This document shows, piece by piece, positions 20,415 through 33,616 of a DNA stretch of 64,000 nucleotides (position 1 is the stretch's first letter; each line of letters begins with the position of its first letter). Position numbers and translations under genes: made by a program. Origin of the DNA: Megamerina dolium. Lineage: Eukaryota > Arthropoda > Insecta > Diptera > Megamerinidae. The notes beneath the pieces were generated by a model. The model ran no database searches. It had not been told where the DNA came from and was given only the letters and a program-made list of their open reading frames with translations. The stretch covers positions 61,380,855 to 61,444,854 of the forward strand of contig OY978525.1 in NCBI GenBank assembly GCA_963854835.1, written 5' to 3'.

Positions 20415-21975
20415 TTATTTTCCCATTTGAATTCCTTCGCTTTCTGTAATAATTACGTTTGCAAGGAGCCGACAAAGTATCCCGGAATACCTTAACACCA
20501 AAGTTCCATATAAAAGAAAAAAATGAAAAATCATAAAACATACTTTTTTTATTATTTCCATATCTATGACGTTTTTTGTGGGATGAAAAGTCTTTTCTGT
20601 AATTAATTTTATTGCTCTTTCTGCCGGGTCATTGACAACGGTTAAATGTTGGCATATTCGTTTTGCGATGCAGTATTCTTCTTGATCTTTCCAAATTGAT
20701 GGATCCATTTCCAAAAATGTCATATCGATTTGTAAACGATGGAAAAAACGAATGGTGCGGGGAGTGACGAAAAAACTTATATCCTTATTTGCGAACGATT
20801 TCACTTGTTCTAGTGTTAAGTTTGATCTTTTCGGAATAACTTCTTCATTTTCGAAATCACGATTACTAAGAGCTTTAACCATTTTCCGCTTCACTTCAAT
20901 AGGTATTTGCTCATCAAAAAATCCAAGAGCAACCGCATCTTCTGATAAATACCATAAATGGTTTTTAATTTTGGACAATAAGGCATTTGAAACATTTGCA
21001 TCGAAATATAAAATAGCGTCTTTAATGAATTTTAAATTTTGGCGCGTTGCAGTTACAGCGCTAATGCATCCGAACCAATACGAAACATAAATACGCGTCA
21101 AGAAAATGCAAATGTTTCGAATGTCTTTCAGTTCGAAAGATGTCATATTGAATTGTTCGCGAAGCAAAAAAATCTTATAGCAGTAAATAGCTTTGGTCAT
21201 GAACCTTGCATGAATTGTTGCGACAGGCAAACCCAACTGCGGAAAATTTGGTACTTCTTTACCCACAAAAATCAGCAATAGTTGCAACAACTCCTTATAA
21301 TCCGCCCTCACATAATGGGATTCCAACGCGTTAAGGCAAAAATTCTTGTGTGCCTCTATTTCGGCTGCTGTTAATGTTTTTTCCACTATTTCATCCAATA
21401 CTTCACTCTTGAAAGTATTGATATTCATATTTTTCCAGTTTAATGAAAAACAATTAAAGAGATTGACTTCTGGTGCTGATGTTTTTCCGAAATTTAACTC
21501 GAACACAGCTTTAATATGCAATTCGCTGATATGATGGCGACATGGTAAAAAAAGTAAATTTCGCCCCAATTTACTTTCAAGCAAATATGCTGCGCCTTTT
21601 TCAATACCAGTGTTTGAAATCAAATATGTAATTTTCGATCTTTTCACAGAATTTTTTTTCATCATTTCTATATTTCTCATACCGGCCAAATCAGTTTTTC
21701 GACAAATCTTTCCACTCAGTATAAATTATATTAAATTTTTTCGCGCAGTTGATTTCGGTCATTGTTGGAATATTAGCTTTTTGCCAAAAATCAAGATTAG
21801 AATTTATTGTGTATTTTATGTTTGCTTTCACAGGGAGATTTTGCATTCGGGTTTTATAAAAAAATAATTGAAGAACTTGCTTCATACTAGGTAATTTTGC
21901 GCCCTTTAGTTCACTTTCACATTTTCCACCAAAAATATATTATTATCGGATCGAAGTTTCTTAGACGAGCTTGCC
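20415..21975 (-). pseudogene. Transposase-like protein, uncharacterised arthropod family, frame-broken
   Basis: The minus strand from an ATG at 21975 (MASSSKKLRSDNN) passes a shift into 21885-21691 (KQVLQLFFYKTRM, FWQKANIPTMTEINC, IIYTEWKDLSKN). After another shift it enters a 424-codon open piece, 21689-20415. That piece has YLISNTGIEKGAAYLLESKL, LLFLPCRHHISELHIKAVFE, TSAPEVNLFNCF, YWFGCISAV and NDPAERAIKLI. The CRHH and NDPAERA blocks recall a repeated arthropod protein family that I know only as uncharacterised and transposase-like; some features are hAT-like. The flanking inverted repeats support a transposase role. Two frameshifts make this copy probably inactive. Confidence 0.6.
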
Positions 21976-22233
21976 ATTATAACTTTTTATTAGTTTTAGT
22001 TTATTTTTTCACACAACCTTCACTTGCAAACTAATTCTTGGAAGTTGTGTGACAAATATGAAATGCGCACAACTCAGTTTTTGAATTACCGTTGTCAGTG
22101 GCGACGTCTAGGTTGTTACACTTTGTTATTAAATTACAACAAATAAATTCTGTGAATATTGTTCTTGGAAAAAATGTTACTGTTAGGCAACTTTGTATCG
22201 TTGTCGCTAGTAGCACAAAAATCATAATAGGCA

Positions 22234-22335
22234 TGATCAATGAGTAATATAATAAAACTTTGGGCTCAACCCGGAGATACTCGGAAGTAAAAAAAAAATA
22301 ATTAAAAATATGCATAAGTTTTGTTATCCCCAACC
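22234..22335. repeat. Right terminal inverted repeat of the DNA transposon
   Basis: Mate of 20270-20369. Confidence 0.88.
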
Positions 22336-22352
22336 TTCATTCACTATGGCCA

Positions 22353-22360
22353 TTATGATG

Positions 22361-22420
<60 letters not shown>

Positions 22421-22431
22421 TACATATATAC

Positions 22432-22499
<68 letters not shown>

Positions 22500-22517
22500 T
22501 TATATATATATATATAT
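22353..22517. repeat. (TA)n tract at the left end of the palindrome
   Basis: TA dinucleotides with CATATA and TTTATA interruptions. It replaces the 5' part of a SINE whose other part begins at 22518, exactly where the palindrome's symmetry ends. Confidence 0.92.
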
Positions 22518-22755
22518 ACGGTACCCACCTGTCGGCAAGCAATTGGCAATTCTTCCGACAGTAACAACTTGCCATGAAAAGCTTCTAAAAGAACTCTGTG
22601 ACAAAGCTCAGAAAAAGTGATGTCGCAAGGGAACCGGCTAAAATAAGTAGGTCTCTTCTAATACTGTCTAAAATTTAACACGCACAACAGTAATTGAAGA
22701 GAAGATCGGCCAATGAGCCCTTCGGGGATTTAAGTGCCACATATTTATTTATTTT
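22518..22755 (+). mobile_element. SINE, 5' part missing, left arm outer copy
   Basis: Mirror of 28962-29199. Lacks the tRNA-like head, which is replaced by (TA)n. The sequence just after it (22756-22769, TATAATTGTGGAAT) is the mirror of one copy of the target duplication seen complete in the right arm. Confidence 0.9.
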
Positions 22756-23406
22756 TATAATTGTGGAATGCCAGAGCCAACTAAGTTGCAGCTGGGTGTG
22801 AAAATGCTGACAAAGCACATTCCCACACAATTCGTAGTTATGCACTTACGTAAGCATACCTGTGTATGCAAGTATACATGATAACTAAAATCACGCGGAC
22901 TACTCATGTGTGTGAATATCAAAAACTTGCTTTCTCACGTAATATATACACACATGTGGACTGCATCGATCGTGTACATAAACACATACATACATACACA
23001 CAAACGGTGTGAATATGTTTTTGTATGTTATATGTTGGTATGTGGGTAGATTGATATGTGGCTAGTGTTAGAAAAATGGTATATAAGCTGCCAGCTTAGT
23101 GAAGGCAGTCGCTTTTCATTTGTGAGTCTTGCACCGAAGTGCTAGCGTTTAAGAAATTGTGAAATACTGCGATCCTTACGAGGCTCTCCAGTATTAGTGT
23201 AAGAGTGTAAGAAATTGTAAATACTGCGATCCTTACGAGGCCCTCCAGTATTAGTGTAAAAGTGCACAATCGAGAGTAACACCAGCAATAAAGCGAATAC
23301 CCAAAACCGCAAGTATCATTGATAAAGTTTTATTTCAGCTAACTAGTGTGATAGACTCGAAGGATATTTAGGAGTTTAGGTCTAGGTGCTAATCTTGTGC
23401 GTTACA
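22756..23406 (+). repeat. LTR (partial) of gypsy-type family P, left arm
   Basis: Contains a TATA box (TATATAAGCTGCC, near 23080), two copies of a hairpin unit, and ends GTGCGTTACA. Homologous LTRs lie at 41318-42030 (plus) and about 49482-49800 (minus). The first part of the LTR is lost at the SINE/(TA)n junction; it is present in the right arm up to 29469. About 24 bases after the end there is TGGAGCAGCCGGTAGGATAC, resembling the tRNA-Ser type primer site of 17.6/297-like elements. Confidence 0.85.
23163..23252 (+). repeat. Tandem pair of LTR hairpin units
   Basis: Hairpins at 23163-23195 and 23220-23252, each with stem AATACTG/CAGTATT around GATCCTTACGAGG-type loops. The single equivalents in other LTR copies are at 41823-41855 and 49522-49554. 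Confidence 0.75.
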
Positions 23407-23439
23407 TTACAAAATAGTACACAACATTTTGGAGCAGCC

Positions 23440-25000
23440 GGTAGGATACTGCGAAATATCTTGTATATCAACGTTTAACGCAGTAGTGTGTGTATGACCA
23501 AAATCAAATGGACACTAAAACTTATGAAGCATTAGCAATAGAACGAGACGTTGCAATAACCGAGTCAATTGACTTCGTGTGAAGCCTGATTAAGCAACAC
23601 AGCACATACCAGCAATTCCAGCTCATAAAATCAAAGGTGCATCACGGAAAGGTACTAACTCCAATAAAGGAATTAGATGCCACGTTATCCAAACTAAACG
23701 GATAACGTAACGAACTGCACTCCAGGAAAAAGAGAGGAATCTCGAAAGAGAAGACACCTCTTCGTCGCCGTGCACCAGTACGAAAAACACAACCAGAAAT
23801 ACAACCCGAATTAAAGCTAAAAATGCGTATTGACGAAATTGCACAGGTCGTCAGTAGACTAGTTCCAGTACTCACTGAAATGGAGTCTAAAGATTTTAGG
23901 ACCGAAGTACACCAGTTCATTTCTGGGTGCGAATTAGCAAGAAAAGCCATAAAACCCGACGAGTTGGAAGATTTCGTAGCTTGTATAAAACAGCGACTAT
24001 ATGGTGATGCTTAGAACTTGGTGCTAAGTAAGAAGTTCGCTAATATAGAGGAATTGTATACACTTCTGCGAAACACATATTTGAAGACCGTTCACCTGGA
24101 ACCGCTCACGCACTAAATACAAATTTGGAATGAAGGAATACGTGTTTTTGCAAGGAGATTAGGTGATTTAAAATCCACGGCGATACAGTGTATTAAGAAT
24201 ACATAAGCTGGGATCGGAGACCAAGCATTGTTAAAAGAGCTAGAAGGGTATGCGAGGACATCTTTTATATCAGGCCTTCAAGACCCATTGCTAAAAACTC
24301 ATATGCTAGGTAAGACGGGCACATTAAAAGAATTAGTAGAGGAGGCCGTAAACACATATATTCTGCTCGAAAGAGGATAACAATTTAATCAGTTTAATAT
24401 GGGAGCACTATATTTAAACGACGTTCACCAGATCGAGGCCAGTAATACAGTGGCATTTCACCAGAACAGAAATGACAAGATGCCATTCGTAATGAACAAA
24501 TACCAAAATAATAAGGTAAGTCCCCAAAATAGCCAAAGGAAAGTTCCTACCTGCTCCTTCTGCGGCAAAAAGGGGTACACCAGAGACGTCTGTTTTAAGA
24601 GAAAAAACATGCCCTACTGCATAAAGTGTAAAAAATACGGACATGAGTTCAATTTGTCATGCACACCTTTTAGCAACAACAGGTCACAACGAAAAGGCAA
24701 TCAAACACCTGCACCTAGTAAGAGAGTCAAGAAAGCAAAGGCCCTAATCGCGGAAATTCTGAGACCAAATGTTTTTTCTGTAAGAAGCCGGGACACAGGA
24801 TCGCCGACTGTTATAAACGCAAAGAAGGGGAAAAACCCAGGGAAACTACGGGGGGCCCAGGTACGGTCAATAAACCGAGAACCGCAAAATTTTGCTAAAG
24901 GTAGGACAGTTGAACTGGAAGGTGTCAGTCATGCGTCTTTAGAGATTGTTGACATACTCTCTAAGCTAGGGGGAAGTTGGTAGTCAAGCGTACAGGGGGA
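23440..25000 (+). pseudogene. gag: Gag remnant of gypsy-type family P, left arm
   Basis: Broken frames still show a Gag of the gypsy/17.6 kind. 23823-24014 has RIDEIAQVVSRLVPVLTEME and VHQFISGCELARKAIKPDEL; 24250-24380 reads ARTSFISGLQDPLLKTHMLG in another frame; 24399-24983 has the nucleocapsid part with CSFCGKKGYTRDVC and CIKCKKYGHEFNLSC and a basic tail. At least three shifts or stops interrupt it. It would bind RNA and form particles if intact. The right arm holds an identical inverted copy. Confidence 0.8.
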
Positions 25001-25383
25001 TTGTTGAACCATCTTTCCCATCCAGTATTAACAAACATGGCTATTGTTTGGGAGTCTCTGATGTAGATGATTTGTTCATTGAGCTTCCGTTGAGGAAGCA
25101 AAAAATGGAAAACTCATTTTACTTGTAGACTCTGTAGACAAGTTTAATGAAGTCATCAGTAATTAATGAATCTGTTAGCAAGAAGCGACATTTAAGAAAA
25201 AATCTTAGTGGTGCATTCGGACGATTTGTCATCACATTAGGGTCAATAGCAGTCCAACACGAGAGGACTAAAGATTTGATTTTAGAACTATACTCAATCT
25301 CTGAAGAGAGAGGGCTACCTACTGATGGTATCATAGGTAGAGACAATTTATGGAACCTATATTCTGACCTTTTTGCAGACTTT

Positions 25384-25398
<15 letters not shown>
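25001..25398 (+). pseudogene. Protease start of gypsy-type family P, left arm
   Basis: Near 25105 the frame reads LLVDSVDKFNEVIS, where a retropepsin would have Asp-Ser/Thr-Gly; the glycine is not present. 25147-25401 then has VSKKRHLRKNLSGAFGRF and LPTDGIIGRDNLWNLYSDL, typical of the protease C-terminal block. The sequence stops at the inner SINE; reverse transcriptase and integrase are absent. Confidence 0.65.
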
Positions 25399-26318
<920 letters not shown>

Positions 26319-26333
<15 letters not shown>

Positions 26334-28277
26334 AAAGTCTGCAAAAAGGTCAGAATATAGGTTCCATAAATTGTCTCTACCTATGATACCATCAGTAGGT
26401 AGCCCTCTCTCTTCAGAGATTGAGTATAGTTCTAAAATCAAATCTTTAGTCCTCTCGTGTTGGACTGCTATTGACCCTAATGTGATGACAAATCGTCCGA
26501 ATGCACCACTAAGATTTTTTCTTAAATGTCGCTTCTTGCTAACAGATTCATTAATTACTGATGACTTCATTAAACTTGTCTACAGAGTCTACAAGTAAAA
26601 TGAGTTTTCCATTTTTTGCTTCCTCAACGGAAGCTCAATGAACAAATCATCTACATCAGAGACTCCCAAACAATAGCCATGTTTGTTAATACTGGATGGG
26701 AAAGATGGTTCAACAATCCCCCTGTACGCTTGACTACCAACTTCCCCCTAGCTTAGAGAGTATGTCAACAATCTCTAAAGACGCATGACTGACACCTTCC
26801 AGTTCAACTGTCCTACCTTTAGCAAAATTTTGCGGTTCTCGGTTTATTGACCGTACCTGGGCCCCCCGTAGTTTCCCTGGGTTTTTCCCCTTCTTTGCGT
26901 TTATAACAGTCGGCGATCCTGTGTCCCGGCTTCTTACAGAAAAAACATTTGGTCTCAGAATTTCCGCGATTAGGGCCTTTGCTTTCTTGACTCTCTTACT
27001 AGGTGCAGGTGTTTGATTGCCTTTTCGTTGTGACCTGTTGTTGCTAAAAGGTGTGCATGACAAATTGAACTCATGTCCGTATTTTTTACACTTTATGCAG
27101 TAGGGCATGTTTTTTCTCTTAAAACAGACGTCTCTGGTGTACCCCTTTTTGCCGCAGAAGGAGCAGGTAGGAACTTTCCTTTGGCTATTTTGGGGACTTA
27201 CCTTATTATTTTGGTATTTGTTCATTACGAATGGCATCTTGTCATTTCTGTTCTGGTGAAATGCCACTGTATTACTGGCCTCGATCTGGTGAACGTCGTT
27301 TAAATATAGTGCTCCCATATTAAACTGATTAAATTGTTATCCTCTTTCGAGCAGAATATATGTGTTTACGGCCTCCTCTACTAATTCTTTTAATGTGCCC
27401 GTCTTACCTAGCATATGAGTTTTTAGCAATGGGTCTTGAAGGCCTGATATAAAAGATGTCCTCGCATACCCTTCTAGCTCTTTTAACAATGCTTGGTCTC
27501 CGATCCCAGCTTATGTATTCTTAATACACTGTATCGCCGTGGATTTTAAATCACCTAATCTCCTTGCAAAAACACGTATTCCTTCATTCCAAATTTGTAT
27601 TTAGTGCGTGAGCGGTTCCAGGTGAACGGTCTTCAAATATGTGTTTCGCAGAAGTGTATACAATTCCTCTATATTAGCGAACTTCTTACTTAGCACCAAG
27701 TTCTAAGCATCACCATATAGTCGCTGTTTTATACAAGCTACGAAATCTTCCAACTCGTCGGGTTTTATGGCTTTTCTTGCTAATTCGCACCCAGAAATGA
27801 ACTGGTGTACTTCGGTCCTAAAATCTTTAGACTCCATTTCAGTGAGTACTGGAACTAGTCTACTGACGACCTGTGCAATTTCGTCAATACGCATTTTTAG
27901 CTTTAATTCGGGTTGTATTTCTGGTTGTGTTTTTCGTACTGGTGCACGGCGACGAAGAGGTGTCTTCTCTTTCGAGATTCCTCTCTTTTTCCTGGAGTGC
28001 AGTTCGTTACGTTATCCGTTTAGTTTGGATAACGTGGCATCTAATTCCTTTATTGGAGTTAGTACCTTTCCGTGATGCACCTTTGATTTTATGAGCTGGA
28101 ATTGCTGGTATGTGCTGTGTTGCTTAATCAGGCTTCACACGAAGTCAATTGACTCGGTTATTGCAACGTCTCGTTCTATTGCTAATGCTTCATAAGTTTT
28201 AGTGTCCATTTGATTTTGGTCATACACACACTACTGCGTTAAACGTTGATATACAAGATATTTCGCAGTATCCTACC
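26319..28277 (-). pseudogene. gag: Gag and protease-start remnant of family P, right arm
   Basis: Inverted copy of 23440-25398 with identical translated pieces (27894-27703, 27318-26734, 26570-26316). The same shifts and stops are present in both arms, so the element was already dead before the inverted duplication arose. Confidence 0.8.
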
Positions 28278-28310
28278 GGCTGCTCCAAAATGTTGTGTAC
28301 TATTTTGTAA

Positions 28311-29469
28311 TGTAACGCACAAGATTAGCACCTAGACCTAAACTCCTAAATATCCTTCGAGTCTATCACACTAGTTAGCTGAAATAAAACTTTATCAATG
28401 ATACTTGCGGTTTTGGGTATTCGCTTTATTGCTGGTGTTACTCTCGATTGTGCACTTTTACACTAATACTGGAGGGCCTCGTAAGGATCGCAGTATTTAC
28501 AATTTCTTACACTCTTACACTAATACTGGAGAGCCTCGTAAGGATCGCAGTATTTCACAATTTCTTAAACGCTAGCACTTCGGTGCAAGACTCACAAATG
28601 AAAAGCGACTGCCTTCACTAAGCTGGCAGCTTATATACCATTTTTCTAACACTAGCCACATATCAATCTACCCACATACCAACATATAACATACAAAAAC
28701 ATATTCACACCGTTTGTGTGTATGTATGTATGTGTTTATGTACACGATCGATGCAGTCCACATGTGTGTATATATTACGTGAGAAAGCAAGTTTTTGATA
28801 TTCACACACATGAGTAGTCCGCGTGATTTTAGTTATCATGTATACTTGCATACACAGGTATGCTTACGTAAGTGCATAACTACGAATTGTGTGGGAATGT
28901 GCTTTGTCAGCATTTTCACACCCAGCTGCAACTTAGTTGGCTCTGGCATTCCACAATTATAAAAATAAATAAATATGTGGCACTTAAATCCCCGAAGGGC
29001 TCATTGGCCGATCTTCTCTTCAATTACTGTTGTGCGTGTTATATTTTAGACAGTATTAGAAGAGACCTACTTATTTTAGCCGGTTCCCTTGCGACATCAC
29101 TTTTTCTGAGCTTTGTCACAGAGTTCTTTTAGAAGCTTTTCATGGCAAGTTGTTACTGTCGGAAGAATTGCCAATTGCTTGCCGACAGGTGGGTACCGTT
29201 CGAAAGAAAAATCTTTTCGATATTAAATTTATTATGCATGAGCCGGGGATTGAACCACGACTTACAGATCAGAAGGCCAACACACTAACCACTGAGCCAC
29301 TGCCCGACAATTATTCCACAATTATAAGTAATATTAATATGGATTGTGTATATCAGAACTTCGAGCAATGTTGGTATGTGTATGGACAAATATGTATTTC
29401 ACAATTTCGGGAAATATGTCGCAAGGCAAAATATGCATATGTGCATTTTTCATATTTTGGATCGCAACA
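28311..29469 (-). repeat. LTR of family P, right arm, with SINE insertion
   Basis: On the minus strand the LTR starts TGTTGCGATCC at 29469 and ends GTGCGTTACA at 28311. Without the SINE and one target duplication it is about 794 bases. The 29327-29469 portion matches the beginning of the LTR at 41318-42030. The right arm thus carries the true 5' LTR terminus that the left arm lacks. Confidence 0.82.
28962..29312 (-). mobile_element. Full-length tRNA-derived SINE with 14-bp target duplication, right arm
   Basis: 351 bases with a tRNA-like head (A box and B box; on the plus strand GGGGATTGAACC near 29247), body and AT-rich tail. It is flanked by ATTCCACAATTATA at 28948-28961 and 29313-29326. 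Inserted in the family P LTR. Confidence 0.92.
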
Positions 29470-30190
29470 CCTTCAACACCATAATTCAAAGAGATAAGGT
29501 TAGGACAACTCGCGACTAATGAATCTTATGATACATAATATATAAAAAAATCTCAACCTTAGGATCTTTAGGTCCTTATTCAAAATAAAAATAAACTTTT
29601 TCAATTTTATCAACCGTTTATTTATTCTTTATATTTTGATTGCTAGATTAAGACTAATTTTACAAATGCTTAATTGCTATAATGTAACTTTACAATATTG
29701 TTTTTCTTTCTCTTATGTCTTGTCTTCGTTGGCTAAAATTTTTTGCTAACGGATAGAGTTTTATTATTATTACAAAATGCATTAATATATATTGTTTGAT
29801 TGCAAATAATGTTATATTTCTAAGTTTATTGACTTATGTCAGTTAACTCTTATGGGAAACAGTGGTTTTGAAGTACTTATTACAAAATGTGTTGATATTG
29901 CTAAATTAGGTTGATTGGATTTTTATTGTTATAACGAAATATATTAATATTGTTAAATTATAAGTAGAATCATATTTCTATGTTTATTGGCTTATGCCAA
30001 TAAACTTTTATGGGGAACAGTGTAGGCTTTGACGTAACTTCTCCCTCCTTAGAATGAAGTCGTTATAATATTTTTGATTTGCATTCCGTTTCTTTTTTTG
30101 ATGGTTATGATTATTAAAATTAAACTGATAATAATAATGCATATTGTGTATATTTCTCCATACACAAACTTCTGAATTTTCTAAATTCTA
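29470..30190. other. AT-rich DNA with a diverged tandem repeat and a polypurine-like tract
   Basis: 29763-29878 and 29927-30038 are related (both end with a TTTATGGGGAACAGTG-like block). After the second unit, 30036-30050 reads GTAACTTCTCCCTCC, which on the minus strand is a purine tract next to a possible LTR start. It may be the end of another LTR element on the minus strand, but I see no coding match. Confidence 0.45.
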
Positions 30191-30194
30191 AATG

Positions 30195-31274
30195 AATTTG
30201 CTAAATTCACCATCGACCAGATTTTCACACTGCGCCAAATCCTTTAGAAGACGCAAGATAAACAGATCGACACACACCATCTATTTGTTGATTATAAAGC
30301 CGCTTTCGACAGTCAGACAGTCAGGCAGTATCTGCGTTTGGTATTCCTGCGAAGCTCACTCGGCTTTGCAGAATGTCACTGCGTAACTCCCATTGTTCAG
30401 TGAAAATTGGGAAGGACCTCTCCCCGCCGCCTAACACCGAACGAAGTTTCAGACAAGGTGATTCGTTATCGTGCGACTTCTTTAATCTTATTATGGAAAA
30501 AATAATACGAGCTGCTGATCTACGACATAATGGCACTATCTTTAACAAAAGTGATATGCTGTTAGCGTATGCCGATTATATTGACATAATCGGGATGAAC
30601 ACACTAGCATTCAGTGCAGTATTTCAGGGTTTGAAAGACAGTCGGATGGGTCTCACGGTGAAGTCGAAGTACCTGGTATAAAAAACAAACAGTCATAGCC
30701 CCTTGGAGATCACGTCACTGTTGATAAATACGCTTTTGAAGTAGTGAAGGACTTTATCTATTTTAGAACCAACATTAACACAAGTAATGATGTCAGCCTG
30801 GAGATATTGCGAAGGATCACTCTTGTTAACAGGTGCTACAATTTCCTGGACAATTTCCCCCTCAGATAAGAGAATGTTCGGAGTTTTCTAAAGAAAATGC
30901 TTACGCAAGATCTTTGGACCTATTTGCGTAGGCGGCAAGTATGCAATTAGGTACAATCATGAGCTGTATGAGCTGTATGTCGACACCGACATAGTACAGC
31001 GCATTAAAATCTAGCGGCTGTGAATGAAAGAACACTCTCCGGCTAAGAAGGTGTTATATTTGGTGAACGACGCTGAAGAGGAAGCTGTAACCTCCGGTGA
31101 AAAGATCAAGTACTGGAGAACTTGTCAGCACTTGGAATTTCTAACTGGTGCCAATTTTTTCCTAACTGGTCTCTGCCCTAACGAAGGAAAGGGCTGTTTG
31201 GCGAAGCATGCTAAATTCAGCCTAAATCAATTTTCGGTTGGAATGGCCACATAAGTAATTAAGTAAGTAAGTAG
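30195..31274 (+). pseudogene. RTE-like LINE reverse transcriptase remnant
   Basis: Readable pieces: TIDQIFTLRQI near 30206, a catalytic block A near 30285 (VDYKAAFDS), 30373-30681 with EKIIRAADLRHNGTIFNKSD and YADYIDIIGMNT (second catalytic Asp replaced by Tyr), then the C-terminal end as in 54539-55058, and a tail of TAAG repeats at 31251-31274. 5' truncated and frame-broken. Same family as the fragments at 18565-18776, 54539-55058 and 59618-59975. Confidence 0.83.
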
Positions 31275-31892
31275 TTATAGTAGTTATATGAAATTTGTTA
31301 TTTATTTTAGGAGAAAAGGTAAAAAGCAGACATCAAAACAGCATGTCGAAAGAATGGTTTCTCTTATAAAAGGGTATGGAGTCATAGCTGACGTAGACTA
31401 ATTCCGACGGCACGTACTGAAATGCTGCTTTGTTTAACCGAAAATGTTGTTGAAATATGTTTAAAAAAATAGTTATCCAAATACATTCAATTTCGTTTTA
31501 TTCAACTTACTCCTTGTCACTCATGTGTAGAATATCTTTGGTGTTGTATCGCAAAATTCACTCTGTACTAAGATTTAGACCGAAATTATCGCTGTCATCT
31601 TCAAAAAAAGCTTTTGTCCAATATTTATCTTTCATTAATATAAATCACTTTTAACAAATTACACAATTACATTGCACACAATATTTATTTGATATTTTAA
31701 CCTGTCAAAAGGACAAATGAGCTAAATACAAGGTTGTCAATTTCATATTACGGTATTATTATACCGCCGAGATCAGTAATTGCAATATTCTTATCGATCG
31801 ATCTTTCATCTCACAACGAGATGCTTCTCACGAGATATGAATATTGCCAGCCATTCTCTCTCTCTCGCTGTAACTTACATACGCACACTCCC
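31275..31892. other. AT-rich DNA, no gene seen
   Basis: No recognisable coding content. An ATCGATCGAT cluster lies near 31793-31803 and a CT-repeat near 31856-31868. Confidence 0.6.
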
Positions 31893-32509
31893 ACACATAT
31901 GTTCCATGTTGTGCATATGTACATATGTTCCAACATGCACGTGAGTGATATGGTGTTGTGTGTTGACGTGGTCAGTGAGCGCTCTGCTGTTTTTTGTATG
32001 AAATATTGGGAAGTGGAAGATATTGGGAGTCGCATGCATTGGATCGGATGGCCTGTAGGACTGAGAGGTCGTGCGAGTGGAGGAATCCTGCTAATATAAT
32101 AATGAATCCTGAATTTAAAGATAAGTGTATCAAATACAATATTGATTTGTGAAGAAAAAGTGGTTAATAGGAAAATAGCTGAATGTGCTGTTCTTTTCCT
32201 TTTTACATTGTTGGTACAATATTTTGTTGTTATCAATTTGTTAGTTGGTATATTGCCAACTACTGTGACGTAAATATAAATTAATTAAAATAATTAGTGT
32301 AGACACACACCTATTAAGAAATTGGAGACTTACATAGTTGAGTTTACTTGGTGGTATTGCCAGCCAGTACTTGGGAAAATCCCCACAACTGGTCTTACAC
32401 TTTGTAGGGATTTTATATATGAATTAGGAATATTTAAACATTAATCGATTTAATTTAAATTAAAACTGAAATACAACATGTTATTTTTATCTCTTGACAA
32501 GTTCAATTG

Positions 32510-33200
32510 ATCTTACACATGTAAGATGGTATATGTGTATGAGTAGTATATATGTATGTGTGGAGTACATAACGATGATATGTATTTGAATGCGTAGAAT
32601 GCGTGCATATGCAGAAATGCACAAATATGTGTGTGTGTGTATGTAAGTGTAAATGTGTGTGAGAAGTTATATTTTGTGGACACGATCGTGGGCGTATGTG
32701 CATATGAGTATTTACATTTTTCGAGCGTGAGCATAGAAATGCATGAATATGAAGGAGTATATCTTCAGTGGTGTGTGCAAGGGTGTACCATGTAAGATGT
32801 TGTAGAAAGGTATATGGTGGTATGCATGGGGTAAAGGTATGTGTGTAGTCATAGATGTGTATATGGGCATGCCTATGAATATGAGTATGTATGGTTACAA
32901 ATGCATGTATGTGTGTATGTGGGCATGTGGGTGTTTGCATTTATGTGTGAATGCCTGTATGTATATGCCGAGTTATATGAGAGACCTCATGGGTGTAGAT
33001 GGGCGTGGGCACAATTATGAGTCCCCACGAGTGTATATATAGACATGGGTGCGGTTGGCTATGTGTGTGTAAGTGCTTGTGTGTGTCCATGTATACGTGT
33101 GTATATTTACATTTATGTGGATTAGCGCATGGATTCATATATAGTAAATATATCTCTTGTTGTGCCAGCGTGAGTATATGCGTTGGCACATGTAACGTGT
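32510..33200. repeat. TGTA/TGTG-rich cryptic simple sequence
   Basis: A 690-base stretch dominated by ATGTGTATG-like words. Long frames here (His-Thr rich on the minus strand) are artefacts of the repeat. It lies in the probable 5' UTR of the R1-clade element, or is host microsatellite next to a shorter element. Confidence 0.75.
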
Positions 33201-33616
33201 AATTATTTTCGGCCATTGGCATTAAGACCGAGACCAGTAAGGTCTTAATTAAGGTATACTGGAAGCAATGAATATAATATGGTAGTTTTGAGCTGGTAAT
33301 TGTGGTATTCTGTTACCTCAGTATGCAGGGGTGGTACCCTGCAGAAATGGCTTTCGGGCTAATGCCACAATTGCCTCCGCCCCGCTAAAACCATGGCAGG
33401 CCTCGAAGAACGCTCAATGTTCGTCACCATTAAATTGGTCGTGTAGGCTCAGATGTAATATTCCTGACTAGCACTGATCTAGCTCTGTATGCAAGTTCTC
33501 ATGAAGGCTTGTGTCAGCTCTCGCATGGACCTCACTGCTTGCAAAGGGACCCATGGGATCTTAAGGTGACTACACTACGAGCAGAGATAACGACTTCGAG
33601 TTGGGGCCCTTTAAGC

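Larger units (their letters stand above)
20202..22352 (-). mobile_element. DNA transposon with ~100-bp terminal inverted repeats
   Basis: Inverted repeats at 20270-20369 and 22234-22335 match over about 100 bases (starting GGTTGGGGATAACAAAAC), with an outer pair TGGCCATAG / CTATGGCCA at 20202-20210 and 22344-22352. Between them lies one transposase-like gene on the minus strand. No target duplication is evident. The superfamily is not assigned. Confidence 0.75.

Noticed and set aside
20752..21281. Plus-strand frames opposite the transposase-like gene
   Set aside because: They are shadows of the minus-strand coding sequence.
23163..23252. CRISPR-like spaced repeats
   Set aside because: Only two units, in a eukaryotic LTR, forming a tandem duplication.
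32503..33222. His-Thr and Tyr-rich frames on both strands
   Set aside because: They arise from the TGTG/TATG simple sequence and show no conserved domain.
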